The translations under genes and the position numbers were made by a program. Shown here piece after piece: positions 27,853-35,845 of a stretch of DNA of 64,000 nucleotides. The stretch comes from Gordonia hongkongensis (lineage in GTDB: Bacteria > Actinomycetota > Actinomycetes > Mycobacteriales > Mycobacteriaceae), in NCBI RefSeq assembly GCF_023078355.1, contig NZ_CP095552.1, positions 4,154,001-4,218,000 of the forward strand. Reading direction: 5' to 3'. The notes under the pieces are model-generated. The model saw only the letters and a program-made list of their open reading frames with translations. It had not been told where the DNA came from and made no database searches. Each line of letters starts with the position of its first letter. The stretch's first letter is position 1.

Positions 27853-28584
27853 TCATGAAGACGCGGTGGCGGTCTCGGGCTTGCGCAGGTAGAGGGCCAC
27901 CGACTTGCCGATGAGCGGGTTGAGCACCTGCTCGCCGACCCGGGTCAGCCACGGCTTGCTCATCATGTCCCAGACCAACAGCTGGTGGTAGCCCTTCACC
28001 AGGACATTGTCGTTGTTCTCGACTCCCACAGCGCATTTCAGCCACCAGTAGGGGGCGTGCAGGGCATGGGCGTGGTCGGTGCCGGTGACCTCGAGTCCGG
28101 CTCGCTGCAACTTGCCCGCGAGCTCGGAGGCCTTGTAGATGCGGACGTGTCCGCCCTCGACCTCGTGGTACTCGTCCGACAGGGCCCAGCACACCTTCTC
28201 CGGCCAGTACCGGGGCACGGTGACCGCGGCGACGCCACCCGGCTTCAGCACGCGCACCATCTCACTGATCGCGCCCTCGTCGGTCGGGATGTGCTCGAGG
28301 ATCTCGCTCATCAGGACGACGTCGAAGCTGTTGTCCGCGTACGGGAGTCGAAGCGCATCCCCGACCTCGGCGCGCGCCTTGGCCGACGCGGGCACGTGAC
28401 CCTCCGCCATCATGGCGTCGAACATCTCACCGACGTCGGACATGTCGCTCTCGGACATGTCGAAGGCGATGACCTCCGCGCCACGACGGAACATCTCGAA
28501 CGAGTGCCTACCCTGCCCCGCCCCGATGTCGATCGCCTTGGTGCCCGGTCCAACGCCAAGCCGGTCGAAATCAACTGTGAGCAC
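27853..28584 (-). CDS. Class I SAM-dependent methyltransferase
   Basis: A 243-residue UbiE/Methyltransf_11-type enzyme. Motif I is AIDIGAGQGRHSFEMFRRGAEVIAFDMSE near residue 18, motif II-like ALRLPYADNSFDVVLMSEILEHIP, and post-motif VLKPGGVAAVTVPRYWPEK. The GTG at 28584 overlaps the glycosyltransferase stop by 14 nt, so translation is probably coupled. The C-terminal third has a hydrophobic stretch (YHQLLVWDMMSKPW), perhaps for lipid contact. The substrate could be a sugar or lipid made with the neighbouring glycosyltransferase; this is inference. Confidence 0.87.
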   Translation of the reverse strand: MLTVDFDRLGVGPGTKAIDIGAGQGRHSFEMFRRGAEVIAFDMSESDMSDVGEMFDAMMAEGHVPASAKARAEVGDALRLPYADNSFDVVLMSEILEHIPTDEGAISEMVRVLKPGGVAAVTVPRYWPEKVCWALSDEYHEVEGGHVRIYKASELAGKLQRAGLEVTGTDHAHALHAPYWWLKCAVGVENNDNVLVKGYHQLLVWDMMSKPWLTRVGEQVLNPLIGKSVALYLRKPETATASS

Positions 28585-29851
28585 TCGATGTCCCTTCTGT
28601 TGCCCGCCGATGTCCGGCGAGCACGGTTTCGTAGTGAGCCGCAGTCTTCGCGGCCACTGCTGCCCAGCTGTAGTGCTCCTCGGCGCGTCGACGACCACCG
28701 TCGCCGAGACGCGTCCGCAGATCGGCATCGTCCAGCAGCCGGCCGATCGCCTGCGCCAGGCATCCGGAATCCCGCGGCGGCACCAGCAACGCCGCCTCCT
28801 CAGCGGTGCCGACGACCTCGGGGATCGCACCGGCCCGGGTTGCCACCAGCGGCGTTCCGCAACTCATGGCCTCGACCGCCGGCAGCGAGAACCCCTCGTA
28901 CAACGAGGGCACACACGCCACCTCGGCGGAGGCGAGCAGGCCGGCGATCTCGGAGTCCTCGAGGCCGGACACCACCGAGACGCGATCGCCGATCGCCAGA
29001 TCCTCGATCATCTTGGCGGACGGACCGTTCGGGTCCAACTTAGACACCAGTACCAATTCGACATCCCGCTCGGAGGACAGCTTCGCGACCGCCTCGAGCA
29101 GGTACGAGACACCCTTCAGCGGCGCGTCGGCACTGGCGACACACACGATACGTCCGGGAACGCGCGTGGCGGCCGGCGTGAAGATCTCGGTGTCCACCCC
29201 CAGCGGGATGGTGGTGATCCGACCCGACGGGATGTCGAAGGCCTTGCGGATGTCGACCTCGCTGCTGCGGGAAACGGTGAGCAGCTCGGGGATACGGCGT
29301 GAGACGCGCCCCTGCATGCGCAGGAACGAATGCCACCGCCAGGCACTGATCTTGCGCCACCCCTTGGCCGCCTTCACCGCCAGTGTGCGGTCGCGGGTGA
29401 TGGGGTGGTGGATCGTCGCGATCAGCGGGAACCCGGCCTTCTGGATGTCGAGCAGTCCGTAACCGAGGCACTGGTTGTCGTGCACGATGTCGAAGTCGTC
29501 GCGGCGCTCTTTGAGAAGGCGCGCCACCCGGAGGCTGAACGTGAGCGGTTCGCCGAAGCTCGCCGTCCACATCGAGCCGACCTCGAGCACGTCGATCCAA
29601 TCGCGGTACTCGCCCGGACGAGGCGTCCGGAACGGGTCCGGCTCGTCGTAGAGACCGAGGCTCGGCACTTTGGTGACGGTGACCCCGGCGTCGATGGCCA
29701 CCTGGTCCAGTTCGGGGTAGGGCTGCCCCGAGAAGATCTCGACGCTGTGCCCCAGCAGTGCCAGTTCGCGGGAGAGGTGGCGGACGTAGACGCCCTGGCC
29801 ACCGCAGTGCGGCTTGCTTCGGTACGAGAGCAGTGCGATGCGCACGGTCAC
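28571..29851 (-). CDS. Glycosyltransferase family 4 protein
   Basis: About 426 residues in GT-B fold. The N-terminal acceptor domain starts RIALLSYRSKPHCGGQGVYVRHLSRELALLGH, the glycine-rich GT4 opening. The C-terminal donor domain has VASADAPLKGVSYLLEAVAKL and the EGFSLPAVEAMSCGTPLVATRAGAIPEVVG block with the E(x7)E pair that binds the nucleotide sugar. Start: the GTG at 29851 overlaps the FprB stop; a GTG two codons later (29845) is equally possible. It would transfer a sugar to a lipid or glycan on the cytoplasmic side. The donor sugar cannot be read. Confidence 0.9.
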   Translation of the reverse strand: MTVRIALLSYRSKPHCGGQGVYVRHLSRELALLGHSVEIFSGQPYPELDQVAIDAGVTVTKVPSLGLYDEPDPFRTPRPGEYRDWIDVLEVGSMWTASFGEPLTFSLRVARLLKERRDDFDIVHDNQCLGYGLLDIQKAGFPLIATIHHPITRDRTLAVKAAKGWRKISAWRWHSFLRMQGRVSRRIPELLTVSRSSEVDIRKAFDIPSGRITTIPLGVDTEIFTPAATRVPGRIVCVASADAPLKGVSYLLEAVAKLSSERDVELVLVSKLDPNGPSAKMIEDLAIGDRVSVVSGLEDSEIAGLLASAEVACVPSLYEGFSLPAVEAMSCGTPLVATRAGAIPEVVGTAEEAALLVPPRDSGCLAQAIGRLLDDADLRTRLGDGGRRRAEEHYSWAAVAAKTAAHYETVLAGHRRATEGTSSAHS

Positions 29852-31524
29852 TGCGCCCCGGCGGTGGCAGCCGCCTCGAACTCGGAGATTCTGACGAACT
29901 TCGTGCGGACCCGGCCGGTGGCCCTGCCCGCGGACTTCTCGGCGGCGTCGATCGCCTTCCAGCCCGTGAGGTCGATGCGGTTGGCGCCGCGGTCGGCCAC
30001 GAGTGCGGCGACGTCGTCCCGCGAGGTCGAGGGGTCGTCGAACGCGGCGGCGACGAAGTCCGCGATGACCGCCTGCGCGGTCTCCTGACCGCAGATGCGG
30101 TTCATGCCGATACCCCCTGTCGCTCCTCGCTTGATCCAACCCGTGACGTACAGGCCGGGCATCACATCGCCGTCGGCCGCGGTCTGGACCCGCCCCTCGG
30201 TGTTGGGGACGACGCCGTGCCCCTCGTCGAACGGTAGGTCGGTGACCGGCACGCCCCGGTAACCGATGGCCCGCAGGACCAGTCCGGTCTCGAGGTCGAA
30301 CCGATCCTCGGTGGGTGTCACCGCGACTGTCCCGGTCGCGTCGGCGTAGGCGTTGCGCACGCACGTAAGCGTAGCCACTTCCCCGTCACCGGCAATTTCG
30401 ACGGGAGACGTGAGGAACCGGAACACGATGCGCTTGTTGCCCGGCGTCTGCGGACGCTCGGCGAATTCTCGGGCGAGACGCACCTTGGTGGCGATCGTCG
30501 AGTCGAGCGTGTCGTCGGACTGCGCCGCCTCCGAGGCCGGGTCGAGGACCAGCTCGTCGGGGTCGATGACGACGTCGACACCGTCGACGTCACCGAGTGC
30601 CAGGAACTCGCTGTTGGTGTATGCCGCCTGCGCCACGCCGCGGCGGCCCAGGAGCACCACCTCGGAGATGTTGGATTCACGCAGCTTCGCGAGGGCGTGG
30701 TCGGCGATGTCGGTCTTGGCGAGCTCGTCCGGGTCGGTGACGAGGATGCGCGCGACGTCGAGTGCCACGTTGCCGTTGCCGACCACGACGGCCCGCTCGC
30801 CCGACAGATCGACGTCGAGGTCGGCGAAGTCCGGGTGACCGTTGTACCAGGCGACGAACTGGGTCGCGGCGACCGAATTGCGCAGATCCTCGCCTTCGAT
30901 TCCCAGCCGCTTGTCGGTCGCGGCGCCGACCGCGTAGATCACCGCGTGGTAGCGGGCGACCAGCTCGTCGTGGCTGATGTGCTTGCCGACCTCGACATTG
31001 AGGTAGTAGCTGAAGTTCTTCTTCGCCGCGACCGAGGCGAAGGTCTTCTCCACGCCCTTGGTGGCGCTGTGGTCCGGTGCGACCCCGGCGCGCACGAGTC
31101 CGTAGGGCGTCGGCAGCCGGTCAAACATGTCGACCTTGATGGCCGGTTTGCGGACGAGCTCCTCCGCGGCATAGAAGGCCGCCGGCCCGGCACCCACGAT
31201 GGCCACGTGCAGTTCCTTCTCGGGCAGCTTGGGTGCCTTGCGCGGTGGCACGAGGCCGCCCTCGACGTCGTGGTCCTTGTAGTAGTCCGCGTTGATCTGG
31301 AGGTACGGCTCGTCACGCTCGTCCAGCTGATCGTCGGGGATGATCGCCTCCACCGGGCACTCGTCGATGCAGGCGCCGCAATCGATGCAGGTCTCCGGAT
31401 CGATGTAGAGGGCCTCCGCCCTGAGGAACTCCGGCTCGTCGGGCGTGGGGTGGATGCAGTTCACCGGACACACGCTGACGCAACTGGCATCGTTGCAACA
31501 TGGGCGGGTAATCACATGCGCCAT
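29848..31524 (-). CDS. fprB: Ferredoxin--NADP+ reductase with N-terminal ferredoxin domain (FprB type)
   Basis: A 558-residue fusion. Residues 1-75 are a ferredoxin with cysteines in PCCNDASCVSVCPVNC and CIDCGACIDECP, giving one 3Fe/4Fe and one 4Fe site. Residues from about 105 are an adrenodoxin-reductase-like domain: FAD motif VAIVGAGPAAFYAAEEL, YGLVRAGVAPDH, NADPH motif VVVGNGNVALDVARIL and the late YVTGWIKRGATGGIGMN. Length and order match mycobacterial FprB. It supplies electrons to ferredoxin-dependent enzymes such as P450s. A perfect KstR-like box lies 27 nt upstream of its start, linking it to sterol-type metabolism by inference. Confidence 0.93.
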   Translation of the reverse strand: MAHVITRPCCNDASCVSVCPVNCIHPTPDEPEFLRAEALYIDPETCIDCGACIDECPVEAIIPDDQLDERDEPYLQINADYYKDHDVEGGLVPPRKAPKLPEKELHVAIVGAGPAAFYAAEELVRKPAIKVDMFDRLPTPYGLVRAGVAPDHSATKGVEKTFASVAAKKNFSYYLNVEVGKHISHDELVARYHAVIYAVGAATDKRLGIEGEDLRNSVAATQFVAWYNGHPDFADLDVDLSGERAVVVGNGNVALDVARILVTDPDELAKTDIADHALAKLRESNISEVVLLGRRGVAQAAYTNSEFLALGDVDGVDVVIDPDELVLDPASEAAQSDDTLDSTIATKVRLAREFAERPQTPGNKRIVFRFLTSPVEIAGDGEVATLTCVRNAYADATGTVAVTPTEDRFDLETGLVLRAIGYRGVPVTDLPFDEGHGVVPNTEGRVQTAADGDVMPGLYVTGWIKRGATGGIGMNRICGQETAQAVIADFVAAAFDDPSTSRDDVAALVADRGANRIDLTGWKAIDAAEKSAGRATGRVRTKFVRISEFEAAATAGAQ

Positions 31525-31550
31525 CTGCTGTTTCCTCGTGATCCGACACG

Positions 31551-31564
31551 TAGAACGTGTTCTA
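31551..31564. promoter_or_regulatory. KstR-like operator upstream of fprB and a thioesterase
   Basis: TAGAACGTGTTCTA is a perfect 14-nt palindrome and a full match to TnnAACnnGTTnnA, the consensus reported for KstR. It lies 26 nt before the fprB start (minus) and 60 nt before the thioesterase start (plus). It shares the AGAAC...GTTCT core with the boxes at 13481-13518. Confidence 0.87.
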
Positions 31565-31624
31565 TTTTTCCGATTGAATGTATCTTAGCCGCAAAGATAC
31601 CGGCGACCTATCGGAGGGACTCGA

Positions 31625-32452
31625 GTGAGCCAGGTTACGCCAGCAGTGTCGGTTGCATCACTCCCGGATCGCAAGCCTGGTGCCCAGTTCTACGAGGTGG
31701 GCTATCGCGTCCGCACCGGCGACGTCGATCAGGACATGCGTGTGCGCCTCGATGCGGTGGCCCGCTACCTGCAGGACGTCGCCAACGACAACCTCGAGGC
31801 AACCGAGTTCAGCGCGACCGACCCGTTCTGGATCGTTCGGCGGACCATCATCGATGTCATCGAGCCCATCACCTGGCCGGGTACGGTGACCGCGCAGCGC
31901 TGGTGCGGTGCCCTGTCGACGCGCTGGACCAACATGCGCGTGCGCCTCACCGCCGAGCACGAGACAAACCGGTTCAACCCCCGACCGCGTCCCGCGGGCC
32001 TGATCGAGACCGAGGCGTTCTGGATCAACGTCAACGAGCAGGGCGTGCCGTCACGCCTGTCCGACGACGCCTTCGCGATGCTGTCGGCGATGACCGACGA
32101 GCACCGCCTTCGCTGGCGGTCGATGAACCCCGAGAAGGCCCCCGACGCCGCCGACATCGACTTCCCCGACCGTGAACACGTTCTCCGGATCACCGACTTC
32201 GACCCGTTCAAGCACCTCAACAATGCCGCCTACCTCGAGGCGATCGAGGACGAACTGGTCGAGCATCCCGACCTGGTCGACGCTCCGCACCGGGTGGTCA
32301 TCGAGTATCTCCGGCCCATCGTGCCGGGCACGCGGCTGGTCCTGCGCCGGGTGCGCGAGGGCGACCGGCTCACCGTGTGGTTGCTGATGCCGGGCACCGG
32401 CGACGAACTCGTGGTCGCGGCCAGCGTCGTCGTCGGGCCGCTCCCGGGGTGA
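31625..32452 (+). CDS. Acyl-ACP thioesterase family protein (FatA/FatB-like, double hotdog)
   Basis: A 275-residue protein with two hotdog halves. The first has FYEVGYRVRTGDVDQDMRVRLDAVARYLQDVANDN and FWIVRRTIIDVIEPITWPGTVTAQRWCGALSTRW. The second has the DFDPFKHLNNAAYLEAIEDEL segment, the N-x-H/HLNN-type catalytic region of acyl-ACP thioesterases. It would release fatty acids from ACP or CoA. The start is a GTG at 31625 after a GGAGGG site. It is divergent from fprB across a KstR-like box. Confidence 0.87.
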   Translation: MSQVTPAVSVASLPDRKPGAQFYEVGYRVRTGDVDQDMRVRLDAVARYLQDVANDNLEATEFSATDPFWIVRRTIIDVIEPITWPGTVTAQRWCGALSTRWTNMRVRLTAEHETNRFNPRPRPAGLIETEAFWINVNEQGVPSRLSDDAFAMLSAMTDEHRLRWRSMNPEKAPDAADIDFPDREHVLRITDFDPFKHLNNAAYLEAIEDELVEHPDLVDAPHRVVIEYLRPIVPGTRLVLRRVREGDRLTVWLLMPGTGDELVVAASVVVGPLPG

Positions 32453-32459
32453 GCAACTT

Positions 32460-33011
32460 CTACTGACCGCCCTGGAGCAGCAACTCCATCAGCTTGATCG
32501 GCGCCGCGCACGGATCGCCCTGGGGCGCGCTGCGAGGTTCGACGAACCAGGTGAAGATGCCGCGGCTCGGCGCGCGGGCGGTCACACCGCAGACGCCCGG
32601 CCGGTCGGGACTGCGCTGGGTGAACGCCGACTGGCTGGCGACCTTGATGTTCTCGGTCTGGAACCCGAGCTTCTTGGCCGTCTCCTTCTCCACGTTGACG
32701 TTGCCCCACTCGAACCAGTTGAACGTCACACTCACCACGTCGGTGGTGCCGGAGACCAACCATCGGCAGATGGCCCCGCTGAACGACCGTTCGGCGAACC
32801 CGCCGCCGGCGACGACATCGGCGATCATCGCGTCGGGTAGCACATCGCATTCCAGCAAGAGCCGGTCGAACTGGTCGGTGTCGATGTCGCTGCTGCCGGA
32901 CTGGTCCGCGGCCCCCAACGGCACCGCCTCACCGTCGACGGTGCGCGCACACCCAGCCAGGGCGGTCAGTCCCAGCAGCAGCGCGGTGATCACGATGAGG
33001 GCGCGCTTCAC
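32460..33011 (-). CDS. DUF3558 family lipoprotein
   Basis: A 183-residue exported lipoprotein. It has a basic n-region (MKR), hydrophobic core ALIVITALLLGLTA and lipobox LAGC near residue 20. The mature part has the family pattern: FDRLLLECDVLPDAMIADV, a CRWLVSG strand, FNWFEWG and late CGVTA...DPCAAPIKLMELLLQ with paired cysteines. DUF3558 proteins are surface lipoproteins of mycolata with unknown function. Its start overlaps the stop of a second DUF3558 sequence by 4 nt, so the two are a tandem pair. Confidence 0.88.
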   Translation of the reverse strand: MKRALIVITALLLGLTALAGCARTVDGEAVPLGAADQSGSSDIDTDQFDRLLLECDVLPDAMIADVVAGGGFAERSFSGAICRWLVSGTTDVVSVTFNWFEWGNVNVEKETAKKLGFQTENIKVASQSAFTQRSPDRPGVCGVTARAPSRGIFTWFVEPRSAPQGDPCAAPIKLMELLLQGGQ

Positions 33012-33895
33012 GACGCACGCTCTATCGACAGCGTCGCCAGCTCGCGTGCGGCGTCACAGATCTCTTCGATCGGCCGTGGTGTCGCCGCGTCGCCGCGGAT
33101 CGACCATTCGAAGAAGTCCGCGCCGAAACCGATGCCGACCTCACAGATCTGACCTGATTGCGTGTAACCGATGAATCCCTCGTGGCCGTCGATCACGAGT
33201 CTGTTGGTGACGTCGCGCGACAACTTCACGTTCGCCTCCTCACGACCGATCGGCGATCCGCGATACCAGTTGAACGAGGCGACGGCACCCGTCCGCGAAC
33301 CGGTCGTGTCCCATTCGCACACCGAAGTGTTGTTCACGGTCTCGGTGAGTCCACCGAACCCGGTGATGCGGACCACCTCGTCGAGGGACACGCCGCCGCA
33401 TTCGCCGAAGAACGGTCCGGAACCGGCCTGGGCGGGCGCCTCGGGCGTGTTCGGAGTGTTTGGATCTGACGTCGGCTCGTCGTCCGAGCAGGCGCCGACG
33501 AGGAGCGTGATCGCCGCCAGTACCGCGATGAGGAATGTGCCGTCACGCAGCCGATCCAGTTGACGCCGTTCACGTTTCGTCGGCCGACCGGCACCGCGGT
33601 CGCGACGCGGCTGACTCGCGAGGATCTCCTTCGGCGGCGGCGGCGGAGACCGGTCGATGAAGCACTCGGCGGCCATCGGCGCCGACACCCGCTTACTGAT
33701 CGTCCTGGTGACCTCGACGATGCGCTCCCGTCCGGCGAGCCGTACGCGGACCTCGTCACCCGGCACCACCGGCTGGGCCGGTTTGGCGGTCACCCCGTTC
33801 ACGCGGACGTGCCCGCCCCGACACGCGGCGCCCGCCGCCGATCGGGTCTTGGTCAGACGGATGGCCCAGATGTAGGCATCGACGCGGGTGGACAT
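33008..33895 (-). CDS. S4 RNA-binding domain joined in one frame to a DUF3558 lipoprotein
   Basis: One uninterrupted 295-codon frame carries two unrelated proteins. Residues 1-115 are an Hsp15-like S4 protein (MSTRVDAYIWAIRLTKTRSAAGAACRGGHVRVNG, ending GAGRPTKRERRQLDRLR), a family that normally stops just there. Residues of about 119-295 are a DUF3558 lipoprotein with hydrophobic core FLIAVLAAITLLVGAC, a lipobox that would need to be N-terminal to work. No ATG, GTG or TTG precedes the lipoprotein core in frame. One missing base near 33540 would restore a GTG start (GTGACGGC...). So this is either a true fusion or, more likely, two genes joined by an indel. Confidence 0.75.
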   Translation of the reverse strand: MSTRVDAYIWAIRLTKTRSAAGAACRGGHVRVNGVTAKPAQPVVPGDEVRVRLAGRERIVEVTRTISKRVSAPMAAECFIDRSPPPPPKEILASQPRRDRGAGRPTKRERRQLDRLRDGTFLIAVLAAITLLVGACSDDEPTSDPNTPNTPEAPAQAGSGPFFGECGGVSLDEVVRITGFGGLTETVNNTSVCEWDTTGSRTGAVASFNWYRGSPIGREEANVKLSRDVTNRLVIDGHEGFIGYTQSGQICEVGIGFGADFFEWSIRGDAATPRPIEEICDAARELATLSIERAS

Positions 33896-34076
33896 GGTCA
33901 GCCGCCCAGCCGACTCGTCCGCAACCCGGGAGTCCGTCCGGCGCAGGCGCCCCGACCCGGTTCAGTGCCCACGACGCCGACTCCCTTCACCGCGCTTTCA
34001 ACCCTGCCGGGTGCTCGTTGGGCACCACTGTAGCGGGGTCGCCCAGCTCGCCGCGGGTGCTGAACAGGCGACACCG

Positions 34077-34271
34077 TCAGCGCTTGCGCGTCAGCAGGTA
34101 TGCGCCCCCGCCGACGGCCAGGACGAGGAACAAGATCGCCAAGAAGGTCTGGTCGAGCAGCAGCAACGTCACGAACACCGCGATGCCCGGTGACACCGCG
34201 ACCAGGCTCATCGCCGGGTGCTGACGCACGACCTCCGACACCGCTCTGCTCTTGTCCCGATCGATGGCCAT
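34077..34271 (-). CDS. Small two-helix membrane protein
   Basis: A 64-residue product from the ATG at 34271, which is preceded by GGAGGG. The charged start (MAIDRDKSRAVSEVVRQHP) is followed by two hydrophobic segments, MSLVAVSPGIAVFVTLLLL and FLAILFLVLAVGGGAYLL, and a basic TRKR end. It should be an integral membrane hairpin. I do not recognise a named family. A start eight codons earlier is possible but lacks a ribosome site. Confidence 0.65.
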   Translation of the reverse strand: MAIDRDKSRAVSEVVRQHPAMSLVAVSPGIAVFVTLLLLDQTFLAILFLVLAVGGGAYLLTRKR

Positions 34272-34796
34272 GATGCCCTCCCTGGTCGGTTGCACCCGGA
34301 TCGGCCCGTGAACGGCCCGGGGTCGTGTGCCCAGGGTAGCCGCGTGTCGCGACAGGCCCGGAAAATCGCCCCCGTTCCGGTCAGGGACTCTGCGGTCTGA
34401 CCCCTGCTCTCAGCTCATCGAACTGCCCGCGAAGCGAATAGCCATATCGTCAGCCACACGGTCCGATGTCGGCAGATGTATCTGCCCGAGGAGTCGGCCG
34501 GGACGTCCAACGCGAACATGTGCGGGTCGGCGAGGATGTCGGTGACCGCGGCGGAGCCGGCACCGATGTCGGGTCCACCCGATCATGTCTACTCCGACTG
34601 ACATGTCTATGCCGTTCAGCGGCTTCCATTCTGGTGGAATGTGGAGGGCCGCGGTTTCTACTTCTTGCTTCGCTCCGAAGTCTGGTCTGACCTGGTTCAC
34701 CTGGTAAGTAATCGACTGCATATTGCATCAGATGAGACGCCCCGGCGTTCTCACAAAGGATGGCCGCGGCAACCCCGTCCGGCGCATAGTCGTGGC
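34272..34796. other. Gene-free stretch of about 525 nt with unusual base use
   Basis: No frame here shows convincing coding character. From about 34440 to 34800 the sequence is less GC-rich and less regular than its surroundings (for example TAATCGACTGCATATTGCATC near 34708), as in acquired or decayed DNA. The downstream gene at 34797 probably takes its promoter from this part. I see no RNA gene or mobile element. Confidence 0.4.
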
Positions 34797-35417
34797 ATGC
34801 TGCGTTTCTGTGCTGACGTCTCAGCCGCGGACTGGATCACACGAAGTCGTGACGCGACCGACAACGTCGCGTCGGGCCAGGCTTGGAAAGCTCTAGCGCT
34901 GTTCGGCCCTCCTGAGTTCGAGGCCTACGCACGGGTCCGTTTCATACCGGATCCAGACCGTCCTCACCAGAGCGTTCCGAACAAGGACTTCACAGAGCCC
35001 GCCTATGAGGGCTACGAGCACGCCATCGTCGCCAGGACGTGTAGAGCCCTGGCTGCGGCGACGCGCAGCTCGGACGAGTGCTACTTCGCGATCTGGGCCG
35101 GCTATTCAGGTGTCGTGTCTCCTGTACCGGGTGGCCCTCGGATGTACATCCCCAACCGCGGCTACCACCTCTACGTCGGCACACTGTCCGACCTCAAGGC
35201 GTGGGAGGAGCCCTTGACGCACGAAACGCCTGCGATGTTTCACGACCCGCCGGCCTTTGTATGGCCCGCTGACCATGCCTGGTGCCTGGCAAGCGACACC
35301 GATCCTCACTGGGCCGGGATCGGGGCGAACACAGCCACCATCCGCGACCTCACATTGCGAAACGACATCGATGTCGTGACCGCAGACCGCTACGGTCGCC
35401 AGCCGTTCTACGACTGA
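34797..35417 (+). CDS. Hypothetical protein, 206 residues
   Basis: The ATG at 34797 gives a soluble 206-residue protein (MLRFCADVSAADWITRSRD...). It has a YFAIWAGYSGVVSPVPGGPRM strand-loop-strand, a YHLYVGTLSDLKAW strand and an aromatic-rich PPAFVWPADHAWCLASDTDPHWAGIGAN segment. I recognise no domain, signal peptide or membrane span. The WPADHAWCLASD...HWAGIGA stretch looks like a conserved core rather than random sequence, so the gene is likely real. A longer reading from 34641 lacks coding feel. It sits alone between the odd-composition region and the HNH gene, an accessory setting. An immunity-type or nucleotide-binding role cannot be shown. Confidence 0.65.
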   Translation: MLRFCADVSAADWITRSRDATDNVASGQAWKALALFGPPEFEAYARVRFIPDPDRPHQSVPNKDFTEPAYEGYEHAIVARTCRALAAATRSSDECYFAIWAGYSGVVSPVPGGPRMYIPNRGYHLYVGTLSDLKAWEEPLTHETPAMFHDPPAFVWPADHAWCLASDTDPHWAGIGANTATIRDLTLRNDIDVVTADRYGRQPFYD

Positions 35418-35845
35418 CCCACGGAACCGAGGACGGATGAAACGTCGCGGATTCCGATTACTGACCGTAGGTGTATGGCAGGTTGGCGTTGATCAGGTTG
35501 CCGATCCGATTGCACAGATGACGGAGCCGGCGGTCTTCCGGGTCGCGACCCGCTTTCGTCTGCCGATGCGGTGCGACTCGGCTGGGCTCAGGGAAAATGC
35601 GCGGGCAGTCGGCTGTTTCGTTGCACATCCTCGGCGTCGCACCCGCTCCTGTTGTCGGCTGCGTAGTGGCGATGACAACCCTGTTCGATCAACAGCCTGT
35701 GACTGCTGGGGTTTCTGTTCACCACGGTTCACTGCGGTTCACCACTGATGTTCGTGTGACATAGATTGCCGCACAGCTTGATTCGACGGCAGATAGGTTG
35801 TGGACAAACCTCGTCGTCGAACGTCTTGGCGAGTACATTGGTCTC
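35418..35845. other. Intergenic region with three 10-bp direct repeats upstream of the HNH gene
   Basis: GTTCACCACG, GTTCACTGCG and GTTCACCACT stand end to end at 35717-35746, one per helical turn. They could be binding sites for a regulator. A 103-codon plus-strand frame (35437-35748) exists but has Arg/Cys-rich composition and no family likeness, so I do not call it. No other gene was seen. Confidence 0.45.

Noticed and set aside
32171..32187. AAC-AC-GTT core resembling a KstR box
   Set aside because: It lies inside the thioesterase coding region (GTGAACACGTTCTCC) and misses the outer bases of the consensus, so it is probably chance.
35437..35748. 103-codon plus-strand frame between the hypothetical gene and the HNH gene
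   Set aside because: It is rich in Arg and Cys without a recognisable fold, and it overlaps the 10-bp direct repeats. A start preceded by GAGGACGG is the only point in its favour.
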